From assembly GCA_963789175.1 (NCBI GenBank), contig CAWBJO010000002.1:206904-270903 (forward strand): DNA of 64,000 bases, written 5' to 3'. Made by a program: the position numbers and the translations under genes. Below, in pieces: positions 8,671-22,472 of this stretch. Origin of the DNA: CAWBJO01 sp963789175 (GTDB taxonomy: Bacteria; Pseudomonadota; Alphaproteobacteria; Rhizobiales; Aestuariivirgaceae). The stretch's first letter is position 1. Every line of letters begins with the position of its first letter. The notes under the pieces were generated by a model, which worked only from the letters and a program-made list of their open reading frames with translations, did no database searches and was not told where the DNA came from.

Positions 8671-9376
8671 CGTCCAGCAGCTGCATGTCTTCTACGAGGA
8701 CTTCCACGTCCTGCACGGCGTGTCGCTGCAGGTCGAAGAGGGAGAGCTCGTCGGCGTCGTCGGCGCCAACGGACACGGCAAGAGCACCCTCCTGAAGGCG
8801 GTGTGCGGCCTCGTGCCGATCGCCTCGGGCGACGTTCTCTACGAAGGAAGAAGCATCCGATCGGCCAGAATGCCGGAGCTCGTCGCGGCCGGGCTCGTCT
8901 ACGTCGCGGAGGATCGGCGGCTCTTTCCCGATATGACGGTGCGGGAAAACCTGCTTCTCGGCGCTTACCTGGCGCGCGGGAGGGGGCAGGAACGCGCCTC
9001 GCTCGACCGGGTCTTCGGCCTCTATCCCCGGCTGGCGGAACGCCAGCAGCAGCTCGCCCGCACGCTCAGCGGCGGCGAGGCGCAGATGCTGGCGCTCGGC
9101 CGCGGGCTGATGTCTGCGCCACGGCTATTGGCGATCGACGAACCGTCGCTCGGGTTGGCGCCGAAGCTCGTCGATGCGATGCTGAAGACGATCGCCGAGC
9201 TCAAGGCCGGCGGGACGACCATCCTGCTCGTCGAGCAAAGCCTCAGCCTCATCGAAGGGATCGTCGATCGCGTCTACCGGCTGGAGGAAGGCATGCTAGC
9301 GGGCGGCGGCGCGGCACCGCGCACCGCCGGCAAGCGGACGGCGACCGAGACGCACACGCATCCAAGAGGTCCGTGA
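8663..9376 (+). CDS. ABC transporter ATP-binding protein (LivF-type)
   Basis: The second ATPase of the transporter has 237 residues: Walker A GANGHGKST, LSGGEAQML signature, Walker B LLAIDEPSLGL and switch histidine region LLVEQ, the usual LivF pattern. It starts with TTG at 8663, inside the last codons of the preceding ATPase gene (8-base overlap), so the two are translationally coupled. The C-terminus carries a basic, low-complexity tail. It pairs with the LivG-type subunit to power the two permeases that follow. Confidence 0.85.
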   Translation: MLSVQQLHVFYEDFHVLHGVSLQVEEGELVGVVGANGHGKSTLLKAVCGLVPIASGDVLYEGRSIRSARMPELVAAGLVYVAEDRRLFPDMTVRENLLLGAYLARGRGQERASLDRVFGLYPRLAERQQQLARTLSGGEAQMLALGRGLMSAPRLLAIDEPSLGLAPKLVDAMLKTIAELKAGGTTILLVEQSLSLIEGIVDRVYRLEEGMLAGGGAAPRTAGKRTATETHTHPRGP

Positions 9377-9384
9377 GGCCAGGC

Positions 9385-10269
9385 ATGCAGCAGTTCTTCG
9401 AAGTCCTGTTCGGCGGCATCGCACAATCGGCGGTCTACTGCATCATCGCCTTTGGACTGTCGCTGGTCTACGGCACGGCCCGCACTTTGAACTTCGCCCA
9501 TGGCGCCCTCTATACGACGGGTGCGTACATCGCCTGGGTGCTGACCACGGGATATATCGGACTGCCGCTGTGGATCGCCGTCTTCATCCTGATCCCCATC
9601 CTGTTCGGCATCGGCGTGGGGATCGAGAGGGCGATGATGCGGCCGCTTCGGCGCGGCCGGGACTGGAAGATGACGGCGATGATGGTCACGCTCGGCCTCG
9701 CCTTCGTCCTCGACAACGCCAACCTTATTCTGTTCGGAGCGGTCGCCAAGCCGCTGCCGGCCTTCGTCGACGGCACAGTCTCGATCTTCGGCATCGTCGT
9801 CTCCGCCTACCGGCTCGCCGTCCTCGTCATCGCGCTGATGATCGTGGCGCTGCTCGAGCTCTTCCTGAACGGGACGCGTTTCGGCTGGGCGGTCAGGGCC
9901 GTCGCACAGGACATGCAGGGCGCAAGCCAGGTCGGCATCGACGTCGACCGCATTTATGCCTTCACCTTCGGCCTGTCGGTGGTGCTAACGGGGCTTGCCG
10001 GCCTGCTGCTGGCGCCGATCTTCCTCATCTCGCCGCAGGGCGGATGGGAGCCGTTCCTCAAGGCCTTCGTGATCGTGGTGTTCGGCGGTCTCGGCAGCAC
10101 GCGCGGCGCTGTCGTCGCGGCCTTCGTGCTGGGCACGGTAGAGGCCTTCGTCGTCTACAACATCGGCGCCAACTGGACGATGCCGATCTGGCTCCTGACG
10201 CTGCTCGTCGTGCTGATGATCCGGCCGCAGGGTCTCATGGGCGGCACACGGTCGGAGGTGCTCGGATGA
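9385..10269 (+). CDS. ABC transporter permease (LivH-type)
   Basis: A 294-residue hydrophobic protein of the LivH family. The N-terminal helix contains ALYTTGAYIAW after LNFAHG, and the conserved cytoplasmic region VRAVAQDMQGASQVGID lies at about residue 170. The start is placed at ATG 9385, eight bases after the LivF stop; the open frame extends upstream only as a shadow of that gene. It forms the translocation pore with the LivM-type subunit. Confidence 0.87.
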   Translation: MQQFFEVLFGGIAQSAVYCIIAFGLSLVYGTARTLNFAHGALYTTGAYIAWVLTTGYIGLPLWIAVFILIPILFGIGVGIERAMMRPLRRGRDWKMTAMMVTLGLAFVLDNANLILFGAVAKPLPAFVDGTVSIFGIVVSAYRLAVLVIALMIVALLELFLNGTRFGWAVRAVAQDMQGASQVGIDVDRIYAFTFGLSVVLTGLAGLLLAPIFLISPQGGWEPFLKAFVIVVFGGLGSTRGAVVAAFVLGTVEAFVVYNIGANWTMPIWLLTLLVVLMIRPQGLMGGTRSEVLG

Positions 10270-11321
10270 CCTCTCCGCCGAAAGCGACGGCGGTTTCGGC
10301 AGGCGGCGACAGGGACCGCCTGAAGCGCATCCTTCTCGTTTACATCGTCGGAGTCGGCGCATTCGCGGCGGCAGGGCCGTTCATAACCGACAGCTACATG
10401 CGGCACGTTCTGATCCTCTGCTTCCTGTGGTGCATCGTCGCCGCGGCGTGGGACCTGGTCCTCGGCTACGCCGGCATCTTCAACTACGGGCAGCTCGTTT
10501 TCTTTGCGGCGGGCGCCTATGCAACCGCCATGCTGACGCTGAACGCCGGACTGCCGCCGGTCGCCGGGCTTGCCGCCGCGACCGTCATAACAGCTGCCGT
10601 CGGGCTGCTCATCGGACTGCCGTGCCTTCGCCTGCGCGGGGAATACATCGCGCTATTCACCTTCTCCGTCCATCTGGCCATGCCGCCGCTGATACAGCAG
10701 GCGAAGCCGCTCGGCACCGGCGGCACGATGGGGCTGTTCGGCGTACCGGCGCTGGAGGCATTCGGCGTGGCGCTCGGACCGCTCAACAAGCTCGGATGGT
10801 ACTACGCCGCCCTCGGCTTCGCGGCGGCAGCGGTCTTCCTCGTCTACTTCATCGCGCTGCGAAGCCGGACCGGGCGGGCGTTCGTGGCGTTGCGCGATTC
10901 CGAGAACTTCGCGCGATCGCTCGGCATCGACGACTTCAAGTACAAGCTCGTCGCCTTCACCGTCTCGGCCGCGATAACCGGCTTCGCCGGCGCGCTCTAT
11001 GCCCACTATACGTCGGTCGTGACCCCGAAGATCCTCGGCAACGAGTTCTTCCTTCTCGTCATCGTCATGCTAGCCATCGGCGGCATCGGCAGATTCCCCG
11101 GAGCGATCCTGGGTGCGTTCGCCGTCACGATCCTCAATGAGCTCCTGCGCGGGGTGGGCATCTTCCGGCTCCTGATCCTGGGGCTCCTGGTCGTCCTCAC
11201 CCTGCTGCTCCTGCCGAACGGCGTCGTGTCGCTCAAGGAGCGGCTGCGGCGCTGCGGCCGATCTAGGGCGGCGCAGTCCGCCGCTCTTCACAATTCGCTG
11301 GCAAGAAAGGAAAAGACATGA
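10266..11321 (+). CDS. ABC transporter permease (LivM-type)
   Basis: The 351-residue permease has about ten hydrophobic segments, the typical GYAGIFNYGQLVFFAAGAY near the N-terminus and the cytoplasmic loop RTGRAFVALRDSENFARSLG. Its ATG at 10266 overlaps the LivH stop as ATGA. The gene ends in a 4-base overlap with the Rieske oxygenase, so transport and catabolic genes are in the same translational chain. That coupling is the best evidence that the transported compound, or its product, is the oxygenase substrate. Confidence 0.87.
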   Translation: MTSPPKATAVSAGGDRDRLKRILLVYIVGVGAFAAAGPFITDSYMRHVLILCFLWCIVAAAWDLVLGYAGIFNYGQLVFFAAGAYATAMLTLNAGLPPVAGLAAATVITAAVGLLIGLPCLRLRGEYIALFTFSVHLAMPPLIQQAKPLGTGGTMGLFGVPALEAFGVALGPLNKLGWYYAALGFAAAAVFLVYFIALRSRTGRAFVALRDSENFARSLGIDDFKYKLVAFTVSAAITGFAGALYAHYTSVVTPKILGNEFFLLVIVMLAIGGIGRFPGAILGAFAVTILNELLRGVGIFRLLILGLLVVLTLLLLPNGVVSLKERLRRCGRSRAAQSAALHNSLARKEKT

Positions 11322-12430
11322 CGACGGCCTATCCCGTGTCGCGCGAAGCCGCCGGTGTGCTGCGTGGCGCGCCGCAACGGGACTATCTCGACCCGCAGCT
11401 CTTCGAGCAGGAATTGGCCAGGGTCTTCGATGCCGACTGGATCATGGTCGGCCGGCAGGGTGCCATCCCCAATCCGGGGGACTACATGACGGCGACGGTC
11501 GGGCGACGGCCGATCTTCTGCGTCCGCCAGAAGGACGGCTCGATCCGGGCCTTCGCCAATTTCTGCCTGCACCGCTATTCCAGGCTGGTGAGCGGACGCG
11601 GCACGGCGCGGCGGATCGTCTGCCCGTACCACGCGTGGACCTACGACATATCGGGGCAGCTCATCGGCATCACCGACCCGAAGGGCTTCGGCAGCGCCCG
11701 CAAGGAGGACATGCGGCTGTGCGAGCTCGCCTGCGAGGTGTGGCTCGGCTTCATCTTCGTATCGAAGCGGCGCGACCTGCCGTCGATGGCGAGCAAGCTC
11801 AAGCCGCTCGAAAAGCACTTCGCCAACTACGACCTCTCCGCCTACGAGGATCGCTATGCGGTCGAGGAAGAGATCTGGGAGGGCAACTGGAAGCTCGTCT
11901 ACGAGAACTTCGTCGAGTGCTATCACGTCACCTACGCCCACAAGGGATCGATCGGCCCGACCAATCCGACGCGCCTGACGGAGCTCGGGCCGATGGGCCA
12001 GGCGCAGTTCTCGGTCCACTACAATCCGTATCGCGAGGAGGACTACCCGGAGGTCCACAACCCGGCGCTGACCGACGACCAGAAGCGGCGGCTGCTGGTC
12101 ACGGGAATCTATCCGAACGGCCTCGTGGCCGTCGATGCGAACTTCCTGTGGTGGATGGTGCTCGAACCGCAGACGGTCAACCGCACCAACGGGCGATGGG
12201 GCGTGTCGTTCACGCCGCACGCCATGCGCAACATGACGGATGCCGACGCCTTCGCGGCCAAGACGCTCGATGTCATCCGAACCGCGACGGTCGAGGACAA
12301 GCAGGTCGTGGCCGGCGTGCAGCAGGGCCTGACATTCGGCGCCGACGAGCCGGGCTACCTGCACGCCACGCTCGAGATCTATGTCGACGAGTTCCGCAAG
12401 TATCTCGATCGAATGCTCGGACGCGGCTGA
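11318..12430 (+). CDS. Rieske non-heme iron oxygenase, alpha subunit
   Basis: The 370-residue protein carries a Rieske [2Fe-2S] site with Cys83-x-His85 and Cys102-Pro-Tyr-His105, then the mononuclear iron site around YENFVECYHVTYAH (about residues 197-210). This layout is that of choline/carnitine/betaine-type and aromatic ring oxygenases. The family hydroxylates or N/O-dealkylates small substrates with O2. No ferredoxin or reductase gene is adjacent, so electrons must come from a partner encoded elsewhere. ATGA overlap with the LivM gene and placement 39 bases before two ureohydrolases suggest an amine or guanidino substrate, for instance oxidative N-demethylation; this is inference. Confidence 0.85.
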   Translation: MTTAYPVSREAAGVLRGAPQRDYLDPQLFEQELARVFDADWIMVGRQGAIPNPGDYMTATVGRRPIFCVRQKDGSIRAFANFCLHRYSRLVSGRGTARRIVCPYHAWTYDISGQLIGITDPKGFGSARKEDMRLCELACEVWLGFIFVSKRRDLPSMASKLKPLEKHFANYDLSAYEDRYAVEEEIWEGNWKLVYENFVECYHVTYAHKGSIGPTNPTRLTELGPMGQAQFSVHYNPYREEDYPEVHNPALTDDQKRRLLVTGIYPNGLVAVDANFLWWMVLEPQTVNRTNGRWGVSFTPHAMRNMTDADAFAAKTLDVIRTATVEDKQVVAGVQQGLTFGADEPGYLHATLEIYVDEFRKYLDRMLGRG

Positions 12431-12469
12431 AACCCGGATCGCTACACTGAACGCCATCGGAGAGAGAAC

Positions 12470-13444
12470 ATGAACGACACCGTCACCACCTTCGACGAGA
12501 ACGCCTTCTCGGGCCTGCTGCACGCCGGGACGCACGGCACCTTCATGCGCCTGCCGTCCATGCCGGCCGACGGCCGCAAGATCAAGGACGCCGGGATCAC
12601 CGCCGCCATCCTGGGATTTCCGTGGGACGCCATGTGCATCAGCCGTACGGGCACCAACTACGGACCGCGCGCCATCCGCGAAGCCGGCGACCAGTTCTCG
12701 TTCTACAACGCCTCGACGGGCATGGATCTCAAGGACCACTACCGCATGGCGGACTGCGGCGACGTTCCCGTCGTGCCGGGCTCCGCGGTCACCACCATGG
12801 ATCGCGCCGAGAAGATGGTGGCGGAAATCCTCAAGGGCGGCGCGATGCCGGTCACCATCGGCGGCGATCATTCGATCACGATCGCCTGCGTGCGCGCCTT
12901 CGCGAAGACCTACCGCAACCCGGGTCTCGTGCTGGTCGACACGCATTTCGACACAGCGCTCGAGGTCGGCGGGGAGACGTTGAGCCATTGCTGTCCGATC
13001 ACGCGCGCGGTCGATGCAGGGTTCGATCCCAAACGGATCGCCATCGTCGGCACGGGCGGCTGGATGAACCCGAAATCGGAGCTCGCCTACATCAAGAAGC
13101 AGGGCATCAGCCTGTTCACGATCGAGGAGGTCTGGGCCGAGGGCGCGAAAGCAATCGCCGCCAAGGCCGCCGCCGTGGCGAGCAAGGGGGCCGACGGCGT
13201 CTACGTGACGTACGACATCGATTCGATCGACGCGGCATACGCGCCTGGCACCGGCGTGCCGACACCGGGCGGCATGAGCTCGCGGGAAGCGCTGACCATG
13301 GCGCACGAGCTCGGCAGGATGGGGATCAAGGGGTTCGACCTGGTCGAGGTGTCGCCGTCCTGGGACCACGATGGCATCACGAGCCGGCTTGCCGTCCGTC
13401 TCATCCTCGAAGCGCTTGCCGGCAACGCCGGCGCCAAACGCTAG
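12470..13444 (+). CDS. ureohydrolase (agmatinase/guanidinobutyrase family), likely active
   Basis: The 324-residue protein has every metal ligand of the arginase superfamily: His134 in GGDHS, Asp157/His159/Asp161 in DTHFD, and Asp249/Asp251 in DIDSID, plus Glu293 in VEVSPS. These enzymes bind two metal ions (Mn or Ni) and release urea from a guanidino compound. The usual SHG after the second metal motif is SHCC here, so the substrate pocket differs from classic agmatinase. The ATG at 12470 follows GGAGAG. It is immediately followed by a diverged second member, a pairing known from heteromeric ureohydrolases such as nickel-dependent metformin hydrolase. The true substrate is open. Confidence 0.85.
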   Translation: MNDTVTTFDENAFSGLLHAGTHGTFMRLPSMPADGRKIKDAGITAAILGFPWDAMCISRTGTNYGPRAIREAGDQFSFYNASTGMDLKDHYRMADCGDVPVVPGSAVTTMDRAEKMVAEILKGGAMPVTIGGDHSITIACVRAFAKTYRNPGLVLVDTHFDTALEVGGETLSHCCPITRAVDAGFDPKRIAIVGTGGWMNPKSELAYIKKQGISLFTIEEVWAEGAKAIAAKAAAVASKGADGVYVTYDIDSIDAAYAPGTGVPTPGGMSSREALTMAHELGRMGIKGFDLVEVSPSWDHDGITSRLAVRLILEALAGNAGAKR

Positions 13445-13452
13445 AGGCGCCG

Positions 13453-14535
13453 ATGCCTGGGTTCCCGAAGGAGAAGCGCGCCCGGCTGGAAGCGCTGGCG
13501 CAAGGCCAGTTCCTGCAGAGCGGCGATGCCAAGGTCGATGCGTTCCTCAAGCGCATGGAGAGGGAGAAGGCACCGGTGTTCGCCGACGTCTACGCCGGCG
13601 ACATGACGTTCTTCAACGCCCCGCGCCGAACCAACCTCGACGAGGTGGACATCGCCTGCATCGGAATTCCGCTCGAAACCAGCGCGCCGGTGCGAGGCGG
13701 TACGCGGCTCGGGCCGCGATCGTTCCGCGAATGGTCGAAGGTCCGCGGTCCGATCCACGACGTCTGGCGCACCATTCCCTTCGAACTTGCGAGCGTCGCC
13801 GACGTCGGCGACATCGCCTTCGAAAGCCCGCACGATATCACGGCCTGCGTCGAGACCATCCGCACCACCTTCGCCGAATTCCGGAAGCGGGGGATCGCGC
13901 CCTACGCCGTCGGAGGCGTTCACACGATGACGCATCCGATTCTTTCGGGACTCGCGGCCGGCGAGCCCATAGGCCTCGTCCAGATCGACGCGCATGCGGA
14001 CACGGCACGCGGGACTTTCCAAGGGGCGCGCCTCAACGACTGCCGCGTCTTCCTCAACGCGGTTCTCGACGAGGCCATCGATCCCGAACGGTGCATTCAG
14101 ATCGGGATGCGCGGCTCGCTCACGCCGTACTGGGACTTCTCGCGCGAAGCTGGTATGCGGTTCATACCCATGCACGAGGTGTACGAGCTCGGCGTCAAGG
14201 GCGTCCTGGAGGAGATCCGCCGCGTCATCGGCGACAGTCCGGCCTACTTCACGCTCGACACCGACGGGCTAGACGCGACCTATCTTCCGGGAACGGAACT
14301 ACCCGAGCCGTTCGGGTTCACGAGCCGCGAGCTGGTGCAGATCATCCGCGGCATGCGCGGCCTCGATCTGGTCGGCGCCGATATCGTGGAACTTTGCCCG
14401 CCCTACGATCCGCACGGAATTTCGGCGAACATCAGCGCGGCACTCGGCTTCGAAGTCGTGTGCCTGCTCGCCGAGGCGCACGTAAAGCGGCATGGGCAAA
14501 AGCGGGCGACCCACTGGTCGGGGGTAGGCGGCTGA
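13453..14535 (+). CDS. diverged second ureohydrolase
   Basis: The 360-residue protein has a longer N-terminus than its neighbour and retains the metal ligands: His157, Asp179/His181/Asp183 in DAHAD, and Asp269/Asp271 in DTDGLD. Two conserved features have changed: GGDHS has become GGVHT, and the SHG substrate motif has become LNDC. It starts 8 bases after the first ureohydrolase, and both are probably made in equal amounts. It may form a mixed oligomer with its neighbour or act on a second intermediate. The ATG at 13453 is the start; the much longer open frame is a shadow. Confidence 0.82.
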   Translation: MPGFPKEKRARLEALAQGQFLQSGDAKVDAFLKRMEREKAPVFADVYAGDMTFFNAPRRTNLDEVDIACIGIPLETSAPVRGGTRLGPRSFREWSKVRGPIHDVWRTIPFELASVADVGDIAFESPHDITACVETIRTTFAEFRKRGIAPYAVGGVHTMTHPILSGLAAGEPIGLVQIDAHADTARGTFQGARLNDCRVFLNAVLDEAIDPERCIQIGMRGSLTPYWDFSREAGMRFIPMHEVYELGVKGVLEEIRRVIGDSPAYFTLDTDGLDATYLPGTELPEPFGFTSRELVQIIRGMRGLDLVGADIVELCPPYDPHGISANISAALGFEVVCLLAEAHVKRHGQKRATHWSGVGG

Positions 14536-14537
14536 AG

Positions 14538-14717
14538 CTATTCTGCGTGGCCCCAGGCGCTGCGGGCGAAATGCGCCGCCTGCTCGAAATGTGCCACCGA
14601 GGCCTGGGCGGTATCGGAGGAGGGCAGGCGGAGCCCGTCGTCCCGACGACGATCCGCGACTGCGGCCTGTGCGGCGATCTTCATCATTTCCGCGAGATCC
14701 TTGTCGAGAAACGTCAT
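14538..14717 (-). CDS. 59-residue hypothetical protein with EcfG-type promoter
   Basis: The small polar protein begins TFLDKDLAEMMKIAAQAA after Met and shows one amphipathic helix; I recognise no family. Support for a real gene is the ribosome-binding site GGAGGG seven bases before the ATG at 14717, and a perfect GGAAC-N16-CGTT promoter motif on the same strand, with the last base of CGTT 32 bases upstream of the ATG. Its stop is two bases from the stop of the convergent ureohydrolase gene. A longer reading frame to 14750 would start inside the promoter and is rejected. Role in the general stress response is inferred from the promoter only. Confidence 0.6.
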   Translation of the reverse strand: MTFLDKDLAEMMKIAAQAAVADRRRDDGLRLPSSDTAQASVAHFEQAAHFARSAWGHAE

Positions 14718-14748
14718 GCCGGGGCCCTCCAGATACAGTCTCGCTGTC

Positions 14749-14773
14749 AACGGCCGTCGCCCTGCTTAGTTCC
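14749..14773 (-). promoter_or_regulatory. EcfG (general stress sigma factor) promoter for the 59-aa gene
   Basis: On the minus strand GGAAC (14773-14769) is followed by 16 bases and CGTT (14752-14749). This matches the GGAAC-N16/17-CGTT consensus of sigma EcfG in alphaproteobacteria. The ATG at 14717 leaves a 5' leader of roughly 25 bases containing the ribosome-binding site. Confidence 0.65.
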
Positions 14774-14872
14774 TGCGCTTGACGGTGATATGACAGGGAC
14801 TTGGATGCGACATAGAATTCGAAGGACTGGCTCCTGACCATCCCCTCGGGCTTCACAGGTGCAGCCGTCGTC

Positions 14873-15349
14873 ATGGGCGTCTCGGGCTCAGGCAAGACCA
14901 CGGTCGGCCGATCGCTCGCCGAACGGCTGGGCGCCGCCTTCATCGAAGGGGACGATTTCCATCCACCCGCCAACCGCGCCAAGATGGCCGGCGGCGTGGC
15001 ACTGACGGACGAAGATCGCTGGCCGTGGCTCACGGCCATCGGCGCGGCGATGGCGGAGGCGCGCCAACGCGGCGCGGTCATCGCCGCCTGCTCGGCGCTG
15101 AAGCGGCGGTACCGGAATCATCTCGTCGTTACGTCGGGCCTGCCGCTCGCCTTCATCTGCCTTCATGGGCGCACGGAGCTGCTGGCACAGCGGCTTACCG
15201 AGCGGCGGGGCCATTTCATGCCGTCGAACCTTCTCGACAGCCAGATCGCGACGCTCGAATTGCCGGAGGACGACGAACGGGCGGTTACCCTCGATATCGC
15301 CGATCCGGTGCCGAAGCTCGTCGCCCAGGCAGCCCTTTTCCTCGCCTAG
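14873..15349 (+). CDS. gntK: gluconokinase
   Basis: The protein has Walker A GVSGSGKTT at its N-terminus, EGDDFHPPANRAKMAGG (gluconate-binding region) and SALKRRYRNHL, the clear pattern of GntK-type gluconokinases that make 6-phosphogluconate for the Entner-Doudoroff or pentose phosphate route. From ATG 14873 it is 158 residues and lacks the first beta strand (normally a few residues before VMGVSG). That strand is encoded upstream: in-frame codons for TGAAVV precede the ATG, with a CTG at 14834 placed seven bases after GAAGGA. Initiation at this CTG would give 171 residues, close to the family length. Confidence 0.85.
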   Translation: MGVSGSGKTTVGRSLAERLGAAFIEGDDFHPPANRAKMAGGVALTDEDRWPWLTAIGAAMAEARQRGAVIAACSALKRRYRNHLVVTSGLPLAFICLHGRTELLAQRLTERRGHFMPSNLLDSQIATLELPEDDERAVTLDIADPVPKLVAQAALFLA

Positions 15350-15429
15350 TCGCCTGCCAACTTCAAGACGGGCCCGGCCTCGCGCGGCAATTCCAGATTG
15401 AAAGACGCGCCGCATTGGCGCCGTCCGGA

Positions 15430-15454
15430 GGAACCTTTTCGGTTCGTCTGCGTT
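15430..15454 (+). promoter_or_regulatory. EcfG-type promoter for the hybrid kinase operon
   Basis: GGAAC (15430-15434), a 16-base spacer and CGTT (15451-15454) match the sigma EcfG consensus exactly. The last base is 36 bases upstream of the kinase ATG at 15490. No competing sigma-70 element with good spacing is evident in the 140-base gap after gluconokinase. Confidence 0.7.
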
Positions 15455-15489
15455 TATAACAGGCCTTTTATTTGGCGGGGATTTCAGCC

Positions 15490-20958
<5,469 letters not shown>

Positions 20959-20963
20959 CCGAG

Positions 20964-22457
20964 ATGGCGAAGGACGACAAGGTCAACATACTTCTGGTCG
21001 ACGACCAGCCGGCGAAGATCATGAGCTACGAGGTCATCCTCCAGGATCTCGGGGAGAACCTCATCAAGGCGATGTCGGGGCGGGCGGCGCTCGAGCAGCT
21101 TCTCAAGCAGGACGTCGCCGTCATCCTGGTCGACGTCAGCATGCCGGACCTCGACGGCTTCGAGCTCGCCGCCATGATCCGCGCCCACCCGCGCTTCGAA
21201 AAGACGGCGATCATCTTCGTCTCGGCCGTCCACCTGAGTGATATCGACCGCGTCCGCGGCTACGAGATGGGGGCGGTCGACTACGTGCCCGTGCCGGTCA
21301 TTCCGGAGGTGCTGAGGGCCAAGGTGCGGATCTTCGTCGACCTCTACCGGAAGACGCGCGAACTGGAAGACCTCAACGACAAGCTCGAACAGCGGGTGAC
21401 CGAACGGACGCTGGAGCTCAACGAACTCACCGAGCGGCAGTCCGTCCTGGCGCGCGAGGTCGACCACAGGGCGAAGAATGCGCTCGCCATCGTGCAGTCG
21501 ATCATCCGCCTCACCAAGGCCAACACCGTCGGCAGCTACATCGAGATCCTCGAAGGCCGCCTCGCGGCCTTGTCGCGGGCTCACGCCCTCCTTTCAAACT
21601 CGCGCTGGGAAGGGGCGAAGATCCGTCAGCTGATCGAGGACGAACTGGCCCCCTACCGGACCGAGCATCCGACCCGCATCGTCATCGAAGGTCCGGATTT
21701 CCTCCTCGAGCCGGGTGCGGCCCAGTCGCTGGCGCTCGCCGTCCATGAGCTGGCCACAAACGCCGCCAAATACGGCTCGCTGTCGCACGAGCGCGGCGGC
21801 GTGCAGGTGTCGCTCAAGCTCGATGACGAAGCACTTTCGATCGCCTGGGTCGAACGGGGCGGGCCCCCCGTCGACCGGCCGTCGGACGAAGGCTTCGGCG
21901 TGAAGCTCATAGAGGCCAGCATCGGCGGGCAACTCAACGGTCAGGCGGGGTTCGAGTGGCACCCGCAGGGCCTCGTCTTCAGCCTGCAGATTCCGTTGGG
22001 CGACCGGTTCAAGCCGTTGAACGACGGGTCGCCGCCGCGCGCCGCCGCTGCAGGCTCCGGCGGGAACCGCATCCTGCTGGTCGAGGACGAAGCCCTGATC
22101 GGCATGATGATGGCGGACATTCTCGCCGATCTCGGCTTCGAAGTGGTTGGACCGGTGACGCGCGTCAGCGAGGCCGTCTCGACGGCCCGCAAGGGTGACT
22201 TCGACAGCGCCGTTCTCGACGTCAACCTCAGGGGCGAGCTCGTCTATCCGGTGGCGGAGATCCTACGCAGAGACGGGGTGCCGTTCATCTTCATCACCGG
22301 CTACAGTGCCGACCGCATCGAGGAGCGGTTCGCGAATGTCCCGGTGCTGCAGAAGCCGCTGCAAAGGGACGAGCTGCAGTCGGCGCTCGCCGAGGTCCGG
22401 GTCAAGCCATGGATGAAGGCGGAGCGCCAGGACCAGGTCCGGCGCTACAAGCTCTAG
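20964..22457 (+). CDS. receiver - HWE-family histidine kinase - receiver protein
   Basis: The 497-residue soluble protein has an N-terminal receiver (Asp57 in LVDVSMPD), a coiled coil, an HWE-family kinase core (His168 in VDHRAKNAL, W295-x-E297 in AWVERGGPP) and a C-terminal receiver (Asp419 in VLDVNLRGE). HWE kinases lack a normal F box and often feed the PhyR/EcfG general stress pathway in alphaproteobacteria. A GTG at 20955 overlaps the stop of the preceding hybrid kinase as GTGA, and ATG 20964 is an alternative nine bases later; either way the genes are coupled. The likely scheme is phosphorelay from the third receiver or kinase of the HAMP protein to this one, which is inference. Confidence 0.9.
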   Translation: MAKDDKVNILLVDDQPAKIMSYEVILQDLGENLIKAMSGRAALEQLLKQDVAVILVDVSMPDLDGFELAAMIRAHPRFEKTAIIFVSAVHLSDIDRVRGYEMGAVDYVPVPVIPEVLRAKVRIFVDLYRKTRELEDLNDKLEQRVTERTLELNELTERQSVLAREVDHRAKNALAIVQSIIRLTKANTVGSYIEILEGRLAALSRAHALLSNSRWEGAKIRQLIEDELAPYRTEHPTRIVIEGPDFLLEPGAAQSLALAVHELATNAAKYGSLSHERGGVQVSLKLDDEALSIAWVERGGPPVDRPSDEGFGVKLIEASIGGQLNGQAGFEWHPQGLVFSLQIPLGDRFKPLNDGSPPRAAAAGSGGNRILLVEDEALIGMMMADILADLGFEVVGPVTRVSEAVSTARKGDFDSAVLDVNLRGELVYPVAEILRRDGVPFIFITGYSADRIEERFANVPVLQKPLQRDELQSALAEVRVKPWMKAERQDQVRRYKL

Positions 22458-22472
22458 GCCTCCGACAGAAAT

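Noticed and set aside
11288..13369. A 693-codon minus-strand frame opposite the Rieske and ureohydrolase genes
   Set aside because: Both plus-strand genes have catalytic motifs; the antisense frame spans two genes and has no signature.
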